DNA of 64,000 bases from Semisulcospira habei (lineage: Eukaryota > Mollusca > Gastropoda > Semisulcospiridae): NCBI GenBank assembly GCA_036245525.1, contig BTPG01000003.1, positions 160,317,532-160,381,531 of the forward strand. The letters are read 5' to 3'. The position numbers and the translations under genes were made by a program. This document shows, piece by piece, positions 32,601-42,616 of this stretch (its first letter is position 1; every line of letters begins with the position of its first letter). The notes beneath the pieces are model-generated. The model worked only from the letters and a program-made list of their open reading frames with translations. It made no database searches and was not told the origin of the DNA.

Positions 32601-33128
32601 CTTCGCCGCATCAGTCAGATCAGAAAATACCTCACTACCGAAGCTGCCACCAAACTTGCTGTCTCTCTCATCTTATCTCGCATCGACTATTGCAACTCTC
32701 TCCTTTCCGGTCTCCCTCAATCCACCATCTTCACTCTCCAACGCGTCCAGAACAATGCTGCCCGCCTCGTCCTCAGAAAGAAAAAATCCGACCACATCAC
32801 ACCCCTGCTCAAACTCCTTCACTGGCTCCCCATCCCCCAACGCATCCAATACAAAGTTCTGTCTCTCTGCTACAAATCCCTGAACAACTGCGCTCCTGCC
32901 TATCTCTCCAACTTACTTCACCCCTACACACCTTCCCGCTCCCTCCGCTCTGCCTCCGACCCTCTCCGCCTCCACATCCCTCGCACCAAACTTAACACTT
33001 TCGGTCCCCGCTCCTTCTCCGTCTACGGTCCATCCATCTGGAACACTCTCCCACTCTCTCTCCGTCAGAAACACTCTCTCTCCTCCTTCCAGTCCGCCCT
33101 CAAAACTCACCTCTTTCAACAGTTTTAG
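29655..33128 (+). CDS. L2/CR1-like endonuclease-reverse transcriptase, intact
   Basis: The chosen ATG at 29655 starts MLIRYTRQQLLSLRRHA, a start typical of this LINE group. The frame is open further up to 29427, but that part only translates CA repeats. After a Pro/Ser-rich segment comes an APE endonuclease with FNAQSV, ITETWL, GDFNFHF and the SDH motif. The RT follows, with LLDLSAAFDTIDHSIL (box A), GVPQGSVLGPVLF (box B) and YADDSQLQ (catalytic). It ends in the usual C-terminal domain (RIDYCNSLLSGLP, HWLPIPQRIQYK). The product is 1157 residues without a stop, so it could be functional. Confidence 0.9.
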   Translation: MLIRYTRQQLLSLRRHATHSASGAADSVAVALRGIRLRKRGRRGGISRRQDAQTHTLPHTSSSLPMPFHPFRLLPLPSFFSHFFSSLPHSLLHALLRCPLPHPHPPSSPHPLLLRLLSPPPPLLPLFPPRHHPHPSSSSFSTPLPPPLPSPHPPLASSFSPGYPSPTVPPPHSTPHSSFPPPSSLPPPYPPSPLSSSSSVSSPSAVSSNLKLCLFNAQSVCKDGKADVISDFILDNDLDIVVITETWLRSAGDEPIIASVTPSGYRLASFPRAFRGGGIAIIYRDCLSAHLSFSQSLPFAHPSFESVEAVATLPGQSLIFSCIYRPPPSSQNKLTNSMFLTEFDLLLEHYSTRPGKHILLGDFNFHFDKPDHPDTKRLCTSLLNHNLTQHITKPTHRLGHTLDWIITRTSDQLFLDSDTSSVLPSDHFAILVSLNLPPPKKTKLVVSRRKLKSVNRESFFDEAVDLLSDPTPSPDLASHFDSSLRKLLDTHAPVTTCSIPNRLPSPWLTNDIAEAKRERRQAERLWRSSDLTVHRQIFQTTRSKVCKMISESKRKHLQNQILESTSSKTLYATMNTLLGTSKDSPLPNTHSKEELPSAFSTYFSDKIQNLRDTLDTLPPPPCPPDPTFSGTPLSSFRTVSQDEVLKTIKSMPFKTCELDPLPASLYRDGLPKLLPFITDIINASLENGSVPDIFKSAIVRPLLKKHNLDPNELKNYRPVSNLSFLSKLLEKVVLNQLNLHLTDNNLLSPFQSAYRKHHSTETALLHILNELLLSTDSGNISLLTLLDLSAAFDTIDHSILLHRLHHSFGITDSAHSWFLSYLSDRQQSVTINGVSSNPVTLSCGVPQGSVLGPVLFTLYTSPLSNIIQSHRIHHHLYADDSQLQDKDKLDNTQSLLTRTADCYKDVKNWMTANKLKLNDDKTEAMLVGTRQKLSQLPPSLHLQLDSTPISLSDSAKNLGVILDSSLSMTNFVSATTQACYFHLRRISQIRKYLTTEAATKLAVSLILSRIDYCNSLLSGLPQSTIFTLQRVQNNAARLVLRKKKSDHITPLLKLLHWLPIPQRIQYKVLSLCYKSLNNCAPAYLSNLLHPYTPSRSLRSASDPLRLHIPRTKLNTFGPRSFSVYGPSIWNTLPLSLRQKHSLSSFQSALKTHLFQQF

Positions 33129-33240
33129 CACTATATCACTGCACTCCCCACCCCAAGCTGACCGTCGTAATGTATTTCACTGTTTGTGGTACGTGAGTCA
33201 TTGTCTAAAGCGTGCGCATGCGTGCGCGAGTTGTGAGTGT

Positions 33241-33274
33241 GCGCTTAGAGTTATAATTATTATAAGATAAGCGC
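33241..33274 (+). promoter_or_regulatory. L2-like LINE 3' stem-loop
   Basis: GCGCTTA pairs with TAAGCGC across an AT-rich loop just before the (TTA)n tail. The same structure is kept in the truncated copy at 14118-14240. In L2/CR1-type LINEs such 3' structures are recognised by the reverse transcriptase; that role is inferred here. Confidence 0.6.
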
Positions 33275-33377
33275 ATTATAAATACCGTAATTATTATTAT
33301 TATTATTAACTGGTACATACTCATTAGGCAACACCTCCAAAATTTGAGAAATGGGACCTTGGGGCTAATGGGGTTAA

Positions 33378-34124
33378 TGTTTTGCAGTTCTTCCCTATGA
33401 AGACTAAAGGCAGTAAGTACATTGGTGTGGAAAGCAAGCTTTCCACTGTACTACAATGAAAATCTCTCTTCAAGACATGGATGTACTGCCTCTCGCTTCA
33501 AAGGGAAGAATCTTTTAATGGTCTGTTATGGTTTGTCACATGTAAGAATAATCTTGAACTCTCAGGTGAGAAGGGACAATGAAAGTACAAGTCATCCTCA
33601 GAATTAATATTATGCATTCCAGTATACCATGGTATTGGATATAATAATATGCAAGGTCTCTGGCTCCCACAGGGGTGCCCAGTGGGTAGAAAGACACCCA
33701 AACGACATAGCCTTCAGTCTGACAGTGTGGCCGCTTCACTTAGTAGACTGATAACAGGAGTTTCAAGTACCACTCAAAAATGTTCAAGGTAACAGTGTAA
33801 GTATTATGAGTACGACTAATGACAGACTTGACATACATTTCTTTAGTAATGCACAGACAATTGCATCAATCTGGACTTTTGTAGGGGTCATGAAAGTAGA
33901 CACAGGAAACAACAAAATCACAGGCCAGCACTCAAGTTTTCCAGCTGTTGTACAAGTTATAAATTTGAACAAAATGATCTCATCAATAATTTCTATGGCA
34001 TGCACCATCTTAATCTGAGGTAGTCATTTTGACCGAGTTCTCTTTGGCTGCTTTTCTGCTAATATTACAAGCTGTCAAAACAAGCATTTCTGATGCAGAG
34101 GAAAAAATAAAGGAAAAGTACGGA
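33378..34124. other. Sortilin intron 4 sequence, no gene seen
   Basis: AT-rich intronic DNA without recognisable coding or repeat structure. Confidence 0.5.
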
Positions 34125-34500
34125 TTAACCCATACAGCCCTGACACACGACTAAGAAGATACGGATTGACAATGATAGTTCAACTATCATGATTAATCTA
34201 TCTCCTAAACTAGTATTCCAGTATCACTAGGCAGGCATTGTCATGGAACCCCCAGGGAAAGAGGAAAAGAGGTAGGCCGAGAAACTCCTGGCGTCGAGAC
34301 CTCCAAGCAGACATCAAGAGACTGGGAACCACCTGGAGTAGAATCGAAGGAGAAGCACAGGACAGGAGTTGCTGGAGGTCTCTCGTCGACGGCCTATACC
34401 CGGATAGGGGTGACAGGCGTAAGTAAGTAAGTAAACTAGTATGAAGTTTTCAGCGGAAAACTCACAAGCTGGGGTTGACTTTTAACCTTAAAGGTCAGTG
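34125..34500. mobile_element. Rearranged M2-type MITE carrying an RTE fragment
   Basis: The left end TTAACCCATACAGCCCTGAC is M2-like, but the core hairpin is reduced to GATAGTTCAACTATC. The RTE fragment at 34217-34432 sits next to it, and the right end is unclear. Confidence 0.4.
34217..34432 (+). mobile_element. 5'-truncated RTE-like LINE, 216 bp, very young
   Basis: Matches 59231-59444 with a single substitution seen. It ends in (AAGT)n. The target-site duplication AAACTAGTAT is at 34207-34216 and 34433-34442. It encodes only the last ~60 residues of the RTE ORF. Confidence 0.9.
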
Positions 34501-34543
34501 TTGCTTCAGAATGGGAAAATACTGTGTGATCTATCATACTGAC

Positions 34544-34660
34544 CCTTTACTGACGATTCTTTCCTCATGTCCTCTGAAGCACACATCTATTTCTTTGCCT
34601 TGGAAGTCAGCTTGTTCTTTACACACCTCTTGCTCTGGAGCTCGATAGTAGCCATAGTCA
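34544..34660 (-). CDS. Sort1: Sortilin exon 4: 10CC module, third part
   Basis: A 117-nt exon. Its first T completes a Cys begun in exon 3 (TG|T), then DYGYYRAPEQEVCKEQADFQ to EERIVSK, with two bases left over. It supplies cysteines 6 (shared), 7 and 8. DYGYYR matches DFGYYR of vertebrate sortilin. The acceptor is CCGTTTCACAG and the donor GTCAGT. Confidence 0.9.
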
Positions 34661-34762
34661 CTGTGAAACGGGCATCAGACCATTACATTTCGTACATCAT
34701 TGCCAGTGTTTAACAGTTGCACTTTCCAAGATTACTACATTTTATATGGCCCTGTCACTGCT

Positions 34763-34853
34763 AGCCCTCTGGCTGTTTGCAGTGACTTTTAGTTGAGGTA
34801 ATTCCTGCAGGAATCACGTCAACAAAGAGCACTACCGACAGCCAAAGGGTTAA
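34763..34853. mobile_element. M3 palindromic MITE, ~90 bp
   Basis: CCCTCTGGCTGTTTGCAGTG and CACTACCGACAGCCAAAGGG form inverted arms around a central ATTCCTGCAGGAAT. The right end is TTAA; the left one has changed to TAGC. Confidence 0.65.
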
Positions 34854-34956
34854 CAGTTACAAGACTGTATTCCCCCCAAAAAAGGTCAGAAACACCTAGT
34901 GATCATCACATTCTGTTCCGCATTGTCACTGTTAATAGCTACAACACTTTTCTGTA

Positions 34957-35171
34957 TCAACCCATTCAGCCCTGACACATTACAGCAGAAGATGAATCGA
35001 TCATCACAATTCAAGGGTAGTGACAGATTAGTTTGGCGCCTTCAGGCGCCAAGCTAATCTGGCACTACCCTTGAATTATCATGGTCGATTCATCACCTGC
35101 AACTGGTACATAGTCGCTAGGTGTCAAATCCAAAATGAGGCAAAATGTGCCTGTGGGGCTAAATGGGTTAA
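34957..35171. mobile_element. piggyBac-like MITE, family M2, in sortilin intron 3
   Basis: Starts CAACCCATTCAGCCCTGAC (TTAA changed to TCAA) and ends GGGGCTAAATGGGTTAA. It has a very regular core hairpin with GGCGCC on both sides of the loop. Confidence 0.7.
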
Positions 35172-35383
35172 ATATAGGTCAACAGTACAATACAAGATTA
35201 TTACATTTCATATGACACTGTCACTGTTAATATGAGATTTTGTTTTGAAATAATCTCAGCACTACACCTCAGCCATATCAGCTCAGACAGTACCAGCAGA
35301 CAAGATAACAAGCTAATGAAAACTAGCCCGCCCCCAACTACACCCGCATGGGGTGACACCATGAAAAACGACAACCATCTCAC

Positions 35384-35458
35384 CATTCGTAATCCTCAAA
35401 AGTGCAAATGCACCGAGTTTCGTCTGCTGAAGGCTCAAAGTTATAGCCATTATAACAC
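35384..35458 (-). CDS. Sort1: Sortilin exon 3: 10CC module, second part
   Basis: A 75-nt exon: G completes a Trp from exon 2, then CYNGYNFEPSADETR, CIC and TFEDYE, ending TG, which joins exon 4 to make Cys. It carries cysteines 3, 4, 5 and part of 6. The pattern C-x-NG then C-x-C-xx-ED(F/Y) matches vertebrate sortilin. The acceptor is TCTTGTGCAG and the donor GTGAGA. An 18.6-kb intron lies upstream. Confidence 0.9.
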
Positions 35459-35666
35459 CTGCACAAGAGAGAAGAAAGATCATCCAAGATATACCTAAGT
35501 GCACAAGAAAGAGAAAAAGAGTAACAGCAGTACAAGCAAACGTGTCTGTAATGGTCACCCAAAGAACTATACACAAGAAACATTATCAACGTTCCACATG
35601 AACTATAATGGTCTCTATTCAAGGTATAACAGACGTTAGGAGGAACTGAAGAAAGATATTTCAAGC

Positions 35667-35892
35667 TTAACCCTTATCATTCGGAATACACTAGTGTGTG
35701 AAATAATTTTTTGACTAAAATAGTTCAAGGGTAGTGCCAGAATAGCTTGGCGCCTCTAGGCGCCAAGCTATTTTGGCACTACCCTTGAACTAAAGCCATT
35801 GGTCTATATCCTTATCTGTAAGTACTATAATGTAGCTTGCATATGGCAGTGTACAAATTTGAAGCTTTTAACCTCAGTATGATATGGGTTAA
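35667..35892. mobile_element. piggyBac-like MITE, family M1, complete copy
   Basis: A 226-bp copy from TTAACCCTTATCATTCGGAA to GATATGGGTTAA. The core hairpin has arms around GTAGTGCCAGAATAGCTTGG with GGCGCC next to the loop. This is the reference for the split copies at 26971 and 50441. Confidence 0.75.
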
Positions 35893-36078
35893 CTGAGCTT
35901 ATATGACCAACGTGAAGAAACACAGCGGGCATTCAAGAAATGGACAGTGAACATTTTTTCCAGATGACCAAGATTACACATGTAACATGTGAAAGCATGT
36001 CCCCAGATGACTCTATACAGAGAGTCAAGTAGTGATCAGGAGCGACAACAGCTGGCCAAAAGTGTTATGGCCATTCTA

Positions 36079-36170
36079 TTAACCCTTTGGCTTTCCATAG
36101 TGCCTTTTGTTGAGGCCATTCCTACAGGGATCACCTCATCAAAACGCGCTATGGACAGCCAAAGGGTTAC
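36079..36170. mobile_element. M3 palindromic MITE
   Basis: TTAACCCTTTGGCTTTCCAT and ATGGACAGCCAAAGGGTTAC form inverted arms with CATTCCTACAGGGATC at the centre. Confidence 0.65.
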
Positions 36171-36960
36171 AAGTCGTTACATAGTTAAAAAGCACTGGAG
36201 TAATTTTAAGTGGCTGCTATGACCAGGTGACCACCAAAGCAGGTTCACTGTAACAATTCAGGACATCCAAATACTAAGGCTGCTAGCCTTCCTTGTGATT
36301 CAGCTAACACCTAATCACTTCTGCAACTTTGCTTAGTGTCTATAAAAACTGTGCCCCACTGGTTGGAGATGGAATCAAAGATCAGTTAACACTGGTTGTC
36401 TCCCTTGATTTGCTACCACTGATCAGTGGCAGTGAATCAAAGGAGGTAACCAGAGTGTGATCAGTTAAGATACTTCAAGACTTGCAAACTAATCATGCAC
36501 TACCCTTCAACTATCATGGCAAATCCATTCAAAAAATGTACAGTCCAACCTGCTCTGATGGTCATCTTTGTACAGGGGTCATCTATTTATAGCAGCCACC
36601 AAAGAAATATGTATTTTTCTCTAAAAAGTATTTTTTCGAAAAATACTTACCAATGGCATTACTATGTGGAAGATACACTTAGCTTAACGATTTCAGCCTA
36701 AGAATCTGTTGTGCATACATACACAACCAGGGAGGCGACTCTAGGACGCTGTTAACAAGACACCCTGAGTAGCCTCCCTTCCCTCCCCATCCGGGTACGT
36801 GTGCAGTGGTGCCATGCTAGTCGAACGCTATAGCGCTCCGGTGGCAAGCGGGGTAGGCGGGAGGACCATCTGAGTAATGCCATCGGAAAATTTTTCGAAA
36901 AAATACCTTTTAGAGAAAAATACATTTGTTTCCTCAAAATACATTATCGATGGCATTACT

Positions 36961-37846
36961 ATGTGGAAGAATAGTGAAAAGGAGGAGGGTGCCGCCAGCT
37001 AGGTCCCGCCACTGCTCGTGCTTAGCAATGGCGACCAGGAGCAACCTCCCGACGAATTCAGCTAAGCGGAACAAGGGCGCCAGGAGGGAGAGTTGTGCCG
37101 CAGAGAAGGTCCTCACCAGGGCCAGGAGACCCGCTGGCCCTGGAGGTCCCGGAGGTAGAACCGGGCGAGGAAATCCCCGTCACTGAAGGCGGCTACAGTG
37201 TCCTGTATGGCGCAGTCCAAATGAACGCGCCGCTCGTGGAGACCGCCCGGACCTTGCGCGCGGAGAAAAAAAACGCCCTGAAGTCTACACCGGGGCGAGG
37301 TGCCCGCACGCAGAGCGGGGGACCCAGGGCAGCCAACCGGAGAGCGTCTGTGCTGAAAACCCCCCACAAAAAACGCCCCTGCCAGATTAAGGGCAGGAAG
37401 AGTGGATCCGGCCAATCCGGAAGGCTTGATGGCGGGAGTCCCTGGTCCAGGCAGGGCCCCCGAGGGGCGCAGGGCCACCCTGGGGCCCTGGCCGATGGGA
37501 GCCAAACTGCGCCAAGAAGCGGGGCTCAAAATGAGGCGCACGGAGCCATCGACCCTGTCCTGTAAAACAGGCCGGGTCCACTGAGAGCGCGTGCAGCGCC
37601 CTGACTCCGGACGCTGTAGCAAAAGCCAGCAAGGAGTCGGTCTTTGAGGTTACGTCCGCCCGGCTGGCCAATGCGGCGCGCGTAAGGAGACGCACGGAGC
37701 CATCGGCACTGTCCTGTAGGACAGGATGGATCCGCCGCGAGCGTGTGCGGAGCGCTGGCTCTGGACGCTGTAACGCGAGCCAGCGACAAGCCAGTCTTCC
37801 TGATTACGGTCCGCCCGGCCAGTCAAGACGGGGCGCGTAAAGAGCT
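36961..37846 (-). pseudogene. DIRS-C tyrosine recombinase remnant
   Basis: The minus strand keeps DGDFLARFYLRDLQGQR, with the catalytic Tyr, near 37140-37190. Scattered recombinase-like pieces lie further up (ATASGVRALHALSVDPAC). The HxxR block is degraded. A segment is duplicated in tandem (37538-37678 and 37691-37836). No function is expected. Confidence 0.6.
37538..37836. repeat. ~145-bp tandem duplication inside DIRS-C recombinase
   Basis: Two diverged units each start CGCACGGAGCCATCG and end near CGGTCCGCCCGGC or CGTCCGCCCGGC. The duplication is absent from DIRS-A and DIRS-B. Confidence 0.65.
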
Positions 37847-38068
37847 AGAACGCCGAGCAGGCAACTAAGGCCATCTCACGGCGGGATGGGTAAAAATCTG
37901 GTCAGCCAGACTAAAAGCAAGATCTTAAGACAAGATGTAAATATAGCTTAAAAATGAGAGGCTAAAATGTCGCACATGTCTTTAAAAGAAACGTCTACAG
38001 ACTCTCAAAAAGGGCAAATGAATAAATTCACATAGATGCTCAGATCTTGTTAAAAATATTGCATTCTC

Positions 38069-38970
38069 TCAAGAAATTGAAGATTTGTCAGGGGGAACCT
38101 TCAAGAAGTCTGCTGTGAAGTGTTTATATCTCGTGTCAATTAGATCAGCACAATACAGCAAAAAGTGTCCAACAGAAAACTGCTCATCACAGGCAAAACA
38201 CCATGGACGCTCATCCTGTTTAAGTAAGTAAGAGTGCATAACATACATGTGCCCGATGTGGAGCCGAGTAAGGACAGTCTCCTCACGGCGGATGCCGCAG
38301 CGGGAAGGTAGACTGTCGGACACCGTAGGAAGAGCTTCATGCAGCTTGTTCCCTTCCTCTTTGTCCCACTCGGACTGCCACTCGCGGGCTATGTACGCAC
38401 TAATCACAGGTTTAAAATCACTATCAACAGTCTGTGTGTCAGGGACAGGGTCACTGCGGACACTGTTGGCAGCAGAATCTGCGATTCTGTTGCCTTCGAT
38501 GCCCACATGGCCCGGGACCCAAATAAAAATGATGTCATAATATTCCTTCATCAAGTCTGCGTATAGCTCTCTAATCTGCACCAGCAGTGGGTGGTCTGTG
38601 CCCGCGCCCTGGAGGTTTGATTGATTGTACATTGCTTAACGTCCCGACAGCAACAAGGCTTTCTCAGGACGTGCCTGCACTGCTTGTGAAAAAATAAAAA
38701 AGAAACAGAACATTGAATGTATGTCGCCAGCCGGTCAAATACGCCCTGGAGGGTCTGCAGGGCAGAAAGAGAGTCAGAAAGAATAAGGAAGTTCCTTTCC
38801 CGAGACTGATAGGCATGCTTGAGTGCCAGCAGAATTGCCTGCAGTTCTGCACTAAATACAGAGGAATGGTCAGGGAGGCGGAGCTTAAATGGGCGTCTAG
38901 GATGGCGAGAGGACACTGCAGCCGCAGCCACTCTCCCATCCTCAGACTTGGACCCATCCGTATAAAGACA
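38069..38970 (-). pseudogene. I-clade LINE RNase H domain, interrupted
   Basis: The minus strand encodes FSAELQAILLALKHAY and LILSDSLSALQTLQG before the SINE insertion. After it come FIWVPGHVGIEGNRIADSAA and a Cys-containing tail (CFACDEQFSVGHFLLYC). These are the E, D and H/D positions of an RNase H fold. The domain is intact except for the 126-bp insert at 38616-38741. Confidence 0.8.
38616..38741 (-). mobile_element. 5'-truncated SINE-like copy in RNase H
   Basis: Only the (CAAT)n-proximal 126 bp of the retroposon is present. It is flanked by CGCCCTGGAGG at 38605-38615 and 38742-38752. The truncation proves the direction of the element and its spread by reverse transcription. Confidence 0.85.
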
Positions 38971-39404
38971 ATAGCCAGGAGAAATTGAAAGGAGTTTATT
39001 GAGGCTCTGTTGTTATATGGCTGGTGGAGTACAATCATTCTTGTGGGCGGTCAAGTCCAGCAAGATGTCAGGAACTGGTAGTTGCCAGGGTGGAGTGATG
39101 TGTTGCAGAGATTCCGAAACTTTGTCCAGATCCACTCCAGCCACCTACAGATGAGGTCGGACACGGAAGGAAAGTGGACGGACAGCTCCCGGATGGGCAT
39201 CGTAAATCTCTGCAAACGACGGGTTAAAAACACAATCATAGGCAGGATTGTCTGGATGGGCCTTCAGCTTCAGAACGTAGCTGAGCATGAGGCGGATGCG
39301 GCGGAGCCTGAGAGAAGGCTCCCCTGCCTCGGCATACAGACTAGGAACTGGAGATGTCCTGAATGCTCCCAGGCATATGCACAGACCTTGATGGTGGATT
39401 GTGT

Positions 39405-40802
39405 TCAGACGCTGTAGAACAGACTTGGAAGCCGAGCCATATACCACAGAGCCGTAATCCAGTTTCGACCGAACAAGGGCCCGGTACAGTCGAAGTAAGA
39501 CAATGCGGTCTGCACCCCCGTCAGTACGACCAACGACACGAAGAATGTCGAGGGCCTTCTAAGGTAGTTAACATGGTTGCAGAAGGTCAATCTTTTGTCA
39601 AAGATGACCCCCAAAAACTTTTCCTCTTCGGCCACCTTAACTGGCACTCCAGCAATGCTCAGGCTAGGTTCTGGAAAACATTTCGTCTGGTTAGTAAAAT
39701 GCACACAGACTGTCTTGGAGGGCGAGAACCTGAATCCATTGAGAGACACCCACCCCTGGACGCGATCAATGCACAGCTGCAAACGCCTCTCAAGGGACGC
39801 CTCAACCTCGTGCAGACAAAGCAAAGTCGTCCACAAACAAAGAGCATTCAGAATCATCCTTGACGGCCTTTACAATGTTATTTATTTTACTGCTAAATAA
39901 AACATGAGATAGAATGCTGCCCTGCGGGACACCCATCTCCTGTTCAAAGGAGTCGGAGAGGGTGGAGCCCACATGGACATGGAACGACCGGTTAGACAAA
40001 AAATTGTGAATAAAAACGGGTAGGTGCCCTTTAAAACCAATGTCAGACAAATCAGACATTATACCATACTTCCAGGTAGTGTCATATGCCTTTTCAAGAT
40101 CAAAGAAAATTGCATAGACATGCTGCTTGTTGACAAAAGCATCTCGGATAAAAGACTCAAAGCGGACTAGATGGTCAGTTGTACTACGGAAGCGCCAGAA
40201 ACCGCACTGGAGGTCTGTGATGAGACCCCGTGACTCAAGATGCCACACCAGTCGGGCGTTGACCAAGCGTTCCATAGTTTTACATAAACATGATGTCAAA
40301 GCTATTGGCCGGTAGTTGCCCGGATCGGAAGGATCCTTACCCAGCTTGGGGATTGGCACAACCACAGCCTGGCGCCAAGATGGTGGAAAATGACCGGTTA
40401 TCCAGATATGGTTAAAGGCCTTGAGAAGTACAAGGAGTGAATCCTCAGGCAGATGTTTTAGGAACTGATAATGGATGGTATCTAATCCAGCAGCAGAGTC
40501 AGTACATTTCTGCATGGCTTGCTGCAATTCTGAAAACGTAAAAGGGGCATTATAGTCTTCCGAGTTATCCGATATAAAATCACAAGTACAAGACTCTCGC
40601 TTCTCCTTCTCTCTCTGGAAGAAAGGTGAATAATGCTCTGTTGAAGAATTATGGGCAATGGTGGAGGCAAGCAAATTGGCCACAGCCTTTTTATCCGTGA
40701 CCAAACTGGCACCATTTCTAAGATGGCCGACAGAAGCCGAGCCACCCCTGCCCCTAATTCTTCGAACAGCCTTCCAGACTTTTTGGGATGGAGTCCTAGA
40801 AG
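39405..40802 (-). pseudogene. I-clade LINE reverse transcriptase, frameshifted
   Basis: The fingers and palm are in 40704-39802: PIPKLGKDPSDPGNYRPIAL, AIFFDLEKAYDTTW (box A), GVPQGSILSHVLF (box B) and LFVDDFALSARG (catalytic FVDD). After a frame change near 39800-39860, the thumb and connection continue in 39857-39405 with FSPSKTVCVHF and FLGVIFDKRLTF. Upstream, the frame joins endonuclease-side residues through KRERRASWRRFVSS, which continue beyond the SINE at 40819. Confidence 0.8.
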
Positions 40803-40818
40803 ATAAAGACGAGACAAA

Positions 40819-41204
40819 TTGATTGATTGATTGTACATTGCTTAACGTCCCGACAGCAACAAGGCTTTCTCAGGACGTGCCTGCAATGCTTGTGAAAAAA
40901 AAACTAAACAGAACATTGAATGTATGTCGCCAACCGGTCAAATACGTTAAATAAACCTAACACATGGGGCCTAAATAACGCTAAGACCATTTAGCAACAC
41001 ACATCCAATATCAAGAGCTACAGGCAGTGCAGACAGTAGGGAGAGTTTAAAAAAGGAAAATACAGGTGAATGGACCAAGGGTAGAGAGAAACACATGCCC
41101 CGGAATAGAGGGGGAAACCCACCCTGTGGGGCTGACCAAGGTGACCCTGGGAAATAAAAAGTAGTTAACCCCACCCAAGTCCCCCAGGGCAGACCCGGGT
41201 GGGG
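40819..41204 (-). mobile_element. SINE-like retroposon in I-clade LINE ORF2
   Basis: A 386-bp full-length copy with a 16-bp target-site duplication, ATAAAGACGAGACAAA, at 40803-40818 and 41205-41220, the longest in this family here. Confidence 0.9.
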
Positions 41205-41253
41205 ATAAAGACGAGACAAAGCGTCTCCAGGAAGCACGGCGTTCACGTTTAAA

Positions 41254-42616
41254 GGGGCACGACCGACCTTTTTTAATGCTGCAGTATACATACCCACTTA
41301 GACAGTGACCACCCTATTGTCCCACCAAATGCTTTCTTTCGTCCATTCAAAGCGAAAGAGGCCACCGGAATCGTGCGCCTGGACCCGGTCAAAAGATTGC
41401 TTCCGATAGACGATCAGGTAGCTGACGTCATAACTATTCTATACGACCTTAGGTCATCTGCATAATTATAACCAATCAGAGACAAGATGTCGGATGAACC
41501 AGCGAAGAAAAAAAGAAAGTATCAGTCGACTCGTGCCGGCCGACAATGACAGACTCGTAATTGAAGAGAAGAAAGAGCAAGAGAGACAAGATACCCCTAA
41601 GTAGAATTGACATCGGACAAGGGAATATAGAGCTTGGCTTGACCGCCCATCCGGAATTTGTCGCTTTCTTGCTATGTGAAACAGTAAGTAATCCGGTTAC
41701 GATCTTTGTCGATCTTCCTATAGTTTCACGAGCGCTAGAGACTGAGAATTCATGATCTTCAGTAGAATTTATCTCTTACTGATTTTGCAAGATTTTAAAC
41801 TCGTTTTATCATGAAGTACGAGCTAGTTCATCAGATTTTATGCTGCAAGGATCAGACAACTACGGCCTGTGTGTCAAAATTGCGGCACCGGCTGCCGACA
41901 TCGATCAGGTCGTGACACGTTTTTGTCTGTGCGGGCTCTCATTCACTCAATTCACAGAGGTAGTGTTTCTGCTGCGATGGTGCATTTGTTGTTTCCAGAG
42001 ATGCTTTCAGTTACGTAGACTTCGATGTGTGTGATGTGAAACTGCAATGCAGAAATGGGTATAAGTGGGTGAAATACCACTGTTCTGTTTCGTGATGCTG
42101 GCTCAGTCGCCGGCTTGGCGCGGAGACCCGAGTCAAAGAACTTGAAGCCACGCCCACAACACGATTGCCCGTTACTCTGGGTAGCAGGTCAAGCAGAACC
42201 CGCATTGATTTTGACAGCATAGCGAATAAGTGGAAAATTTATTTTACATTCTCGTGGAAAATTATGTCAAAGGGATGCCAGAGAACATCAGTACATGTCT
42301 ACACTGACGCGTGCGTACCCACTCGACAACGATGACCACCTCCGTCGTCTGCAGTATCGATTGATCGGGTTCTGCCTTGTGACATAGGCTAGTTAATATG
42401 CACAAATTCAAAACGAGGCCGATGCAGACGATAATTTGCACTCTTGCGTACAAAAACAACACACCCATCAAACGATGAATTTTGACATTTGGCATTGTAT
42501 TTACATCATAAAGCTCTAAGTTAGTACACAAAGGACCAATACATAATACTGTCAGCAGTATCTGTTGCAGACAGTTTTCCGACTGTGTTGAGATGATTAA
42601 ACCTGGGAAGAATCGC
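41254..42616. mobile_element. Unidentified 1.36-kb insertion flanked by TTTAAA
   Basis: ORF2 of the I-clade LINE stops matching at KASYIFK (42617 on) and resumes at KRERRASW (before 41253). TTTAAA occurs on both sides (41248-41253, 42617-42622). The insert starts GGGGCACGACCGACC. It has no obvious terminal inverted repeat and no long ORF. TTTAAA contains TTAA, so a piggyBac-type origin is possible but unproven. Confidence 0.5.

Larger units (their letters stand above)
29114..33307 (+). mobile_element. Full-length L2/CR1-like LINE, antisense in sortilin intron
   Basis: The borders follow from the split MITE: AACTG at 29109-29113 and 33308-33312 forms a short target-site duplication. The element is about 4.2 kb, with a pyrimidine- and CA-rich 5' part, one long ORF, a ~180-bp 3' UTR with a stem-loop at 33241-33274, and a (TTA)n tail. 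Truncated relatives lie at 514-758 and 14118-14240. The very short duplication is usual for the CR1/L2 group. Confidence 0.85.
29060..33377. mobile_element. MITE family M2 interrupted by an L2-like LINE
   Basis: The left remnant (29060-29113) starts inside the hairpin with TCTGGCACTACCCTTGAATT. The right remnant (33308-33377) ends GGGGCTAATGGGGTTAA. Joined across AACTG they match the right halves of the copies at 26431 and 34957. The left third of the MITE is missing. Confidence 0.65.
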
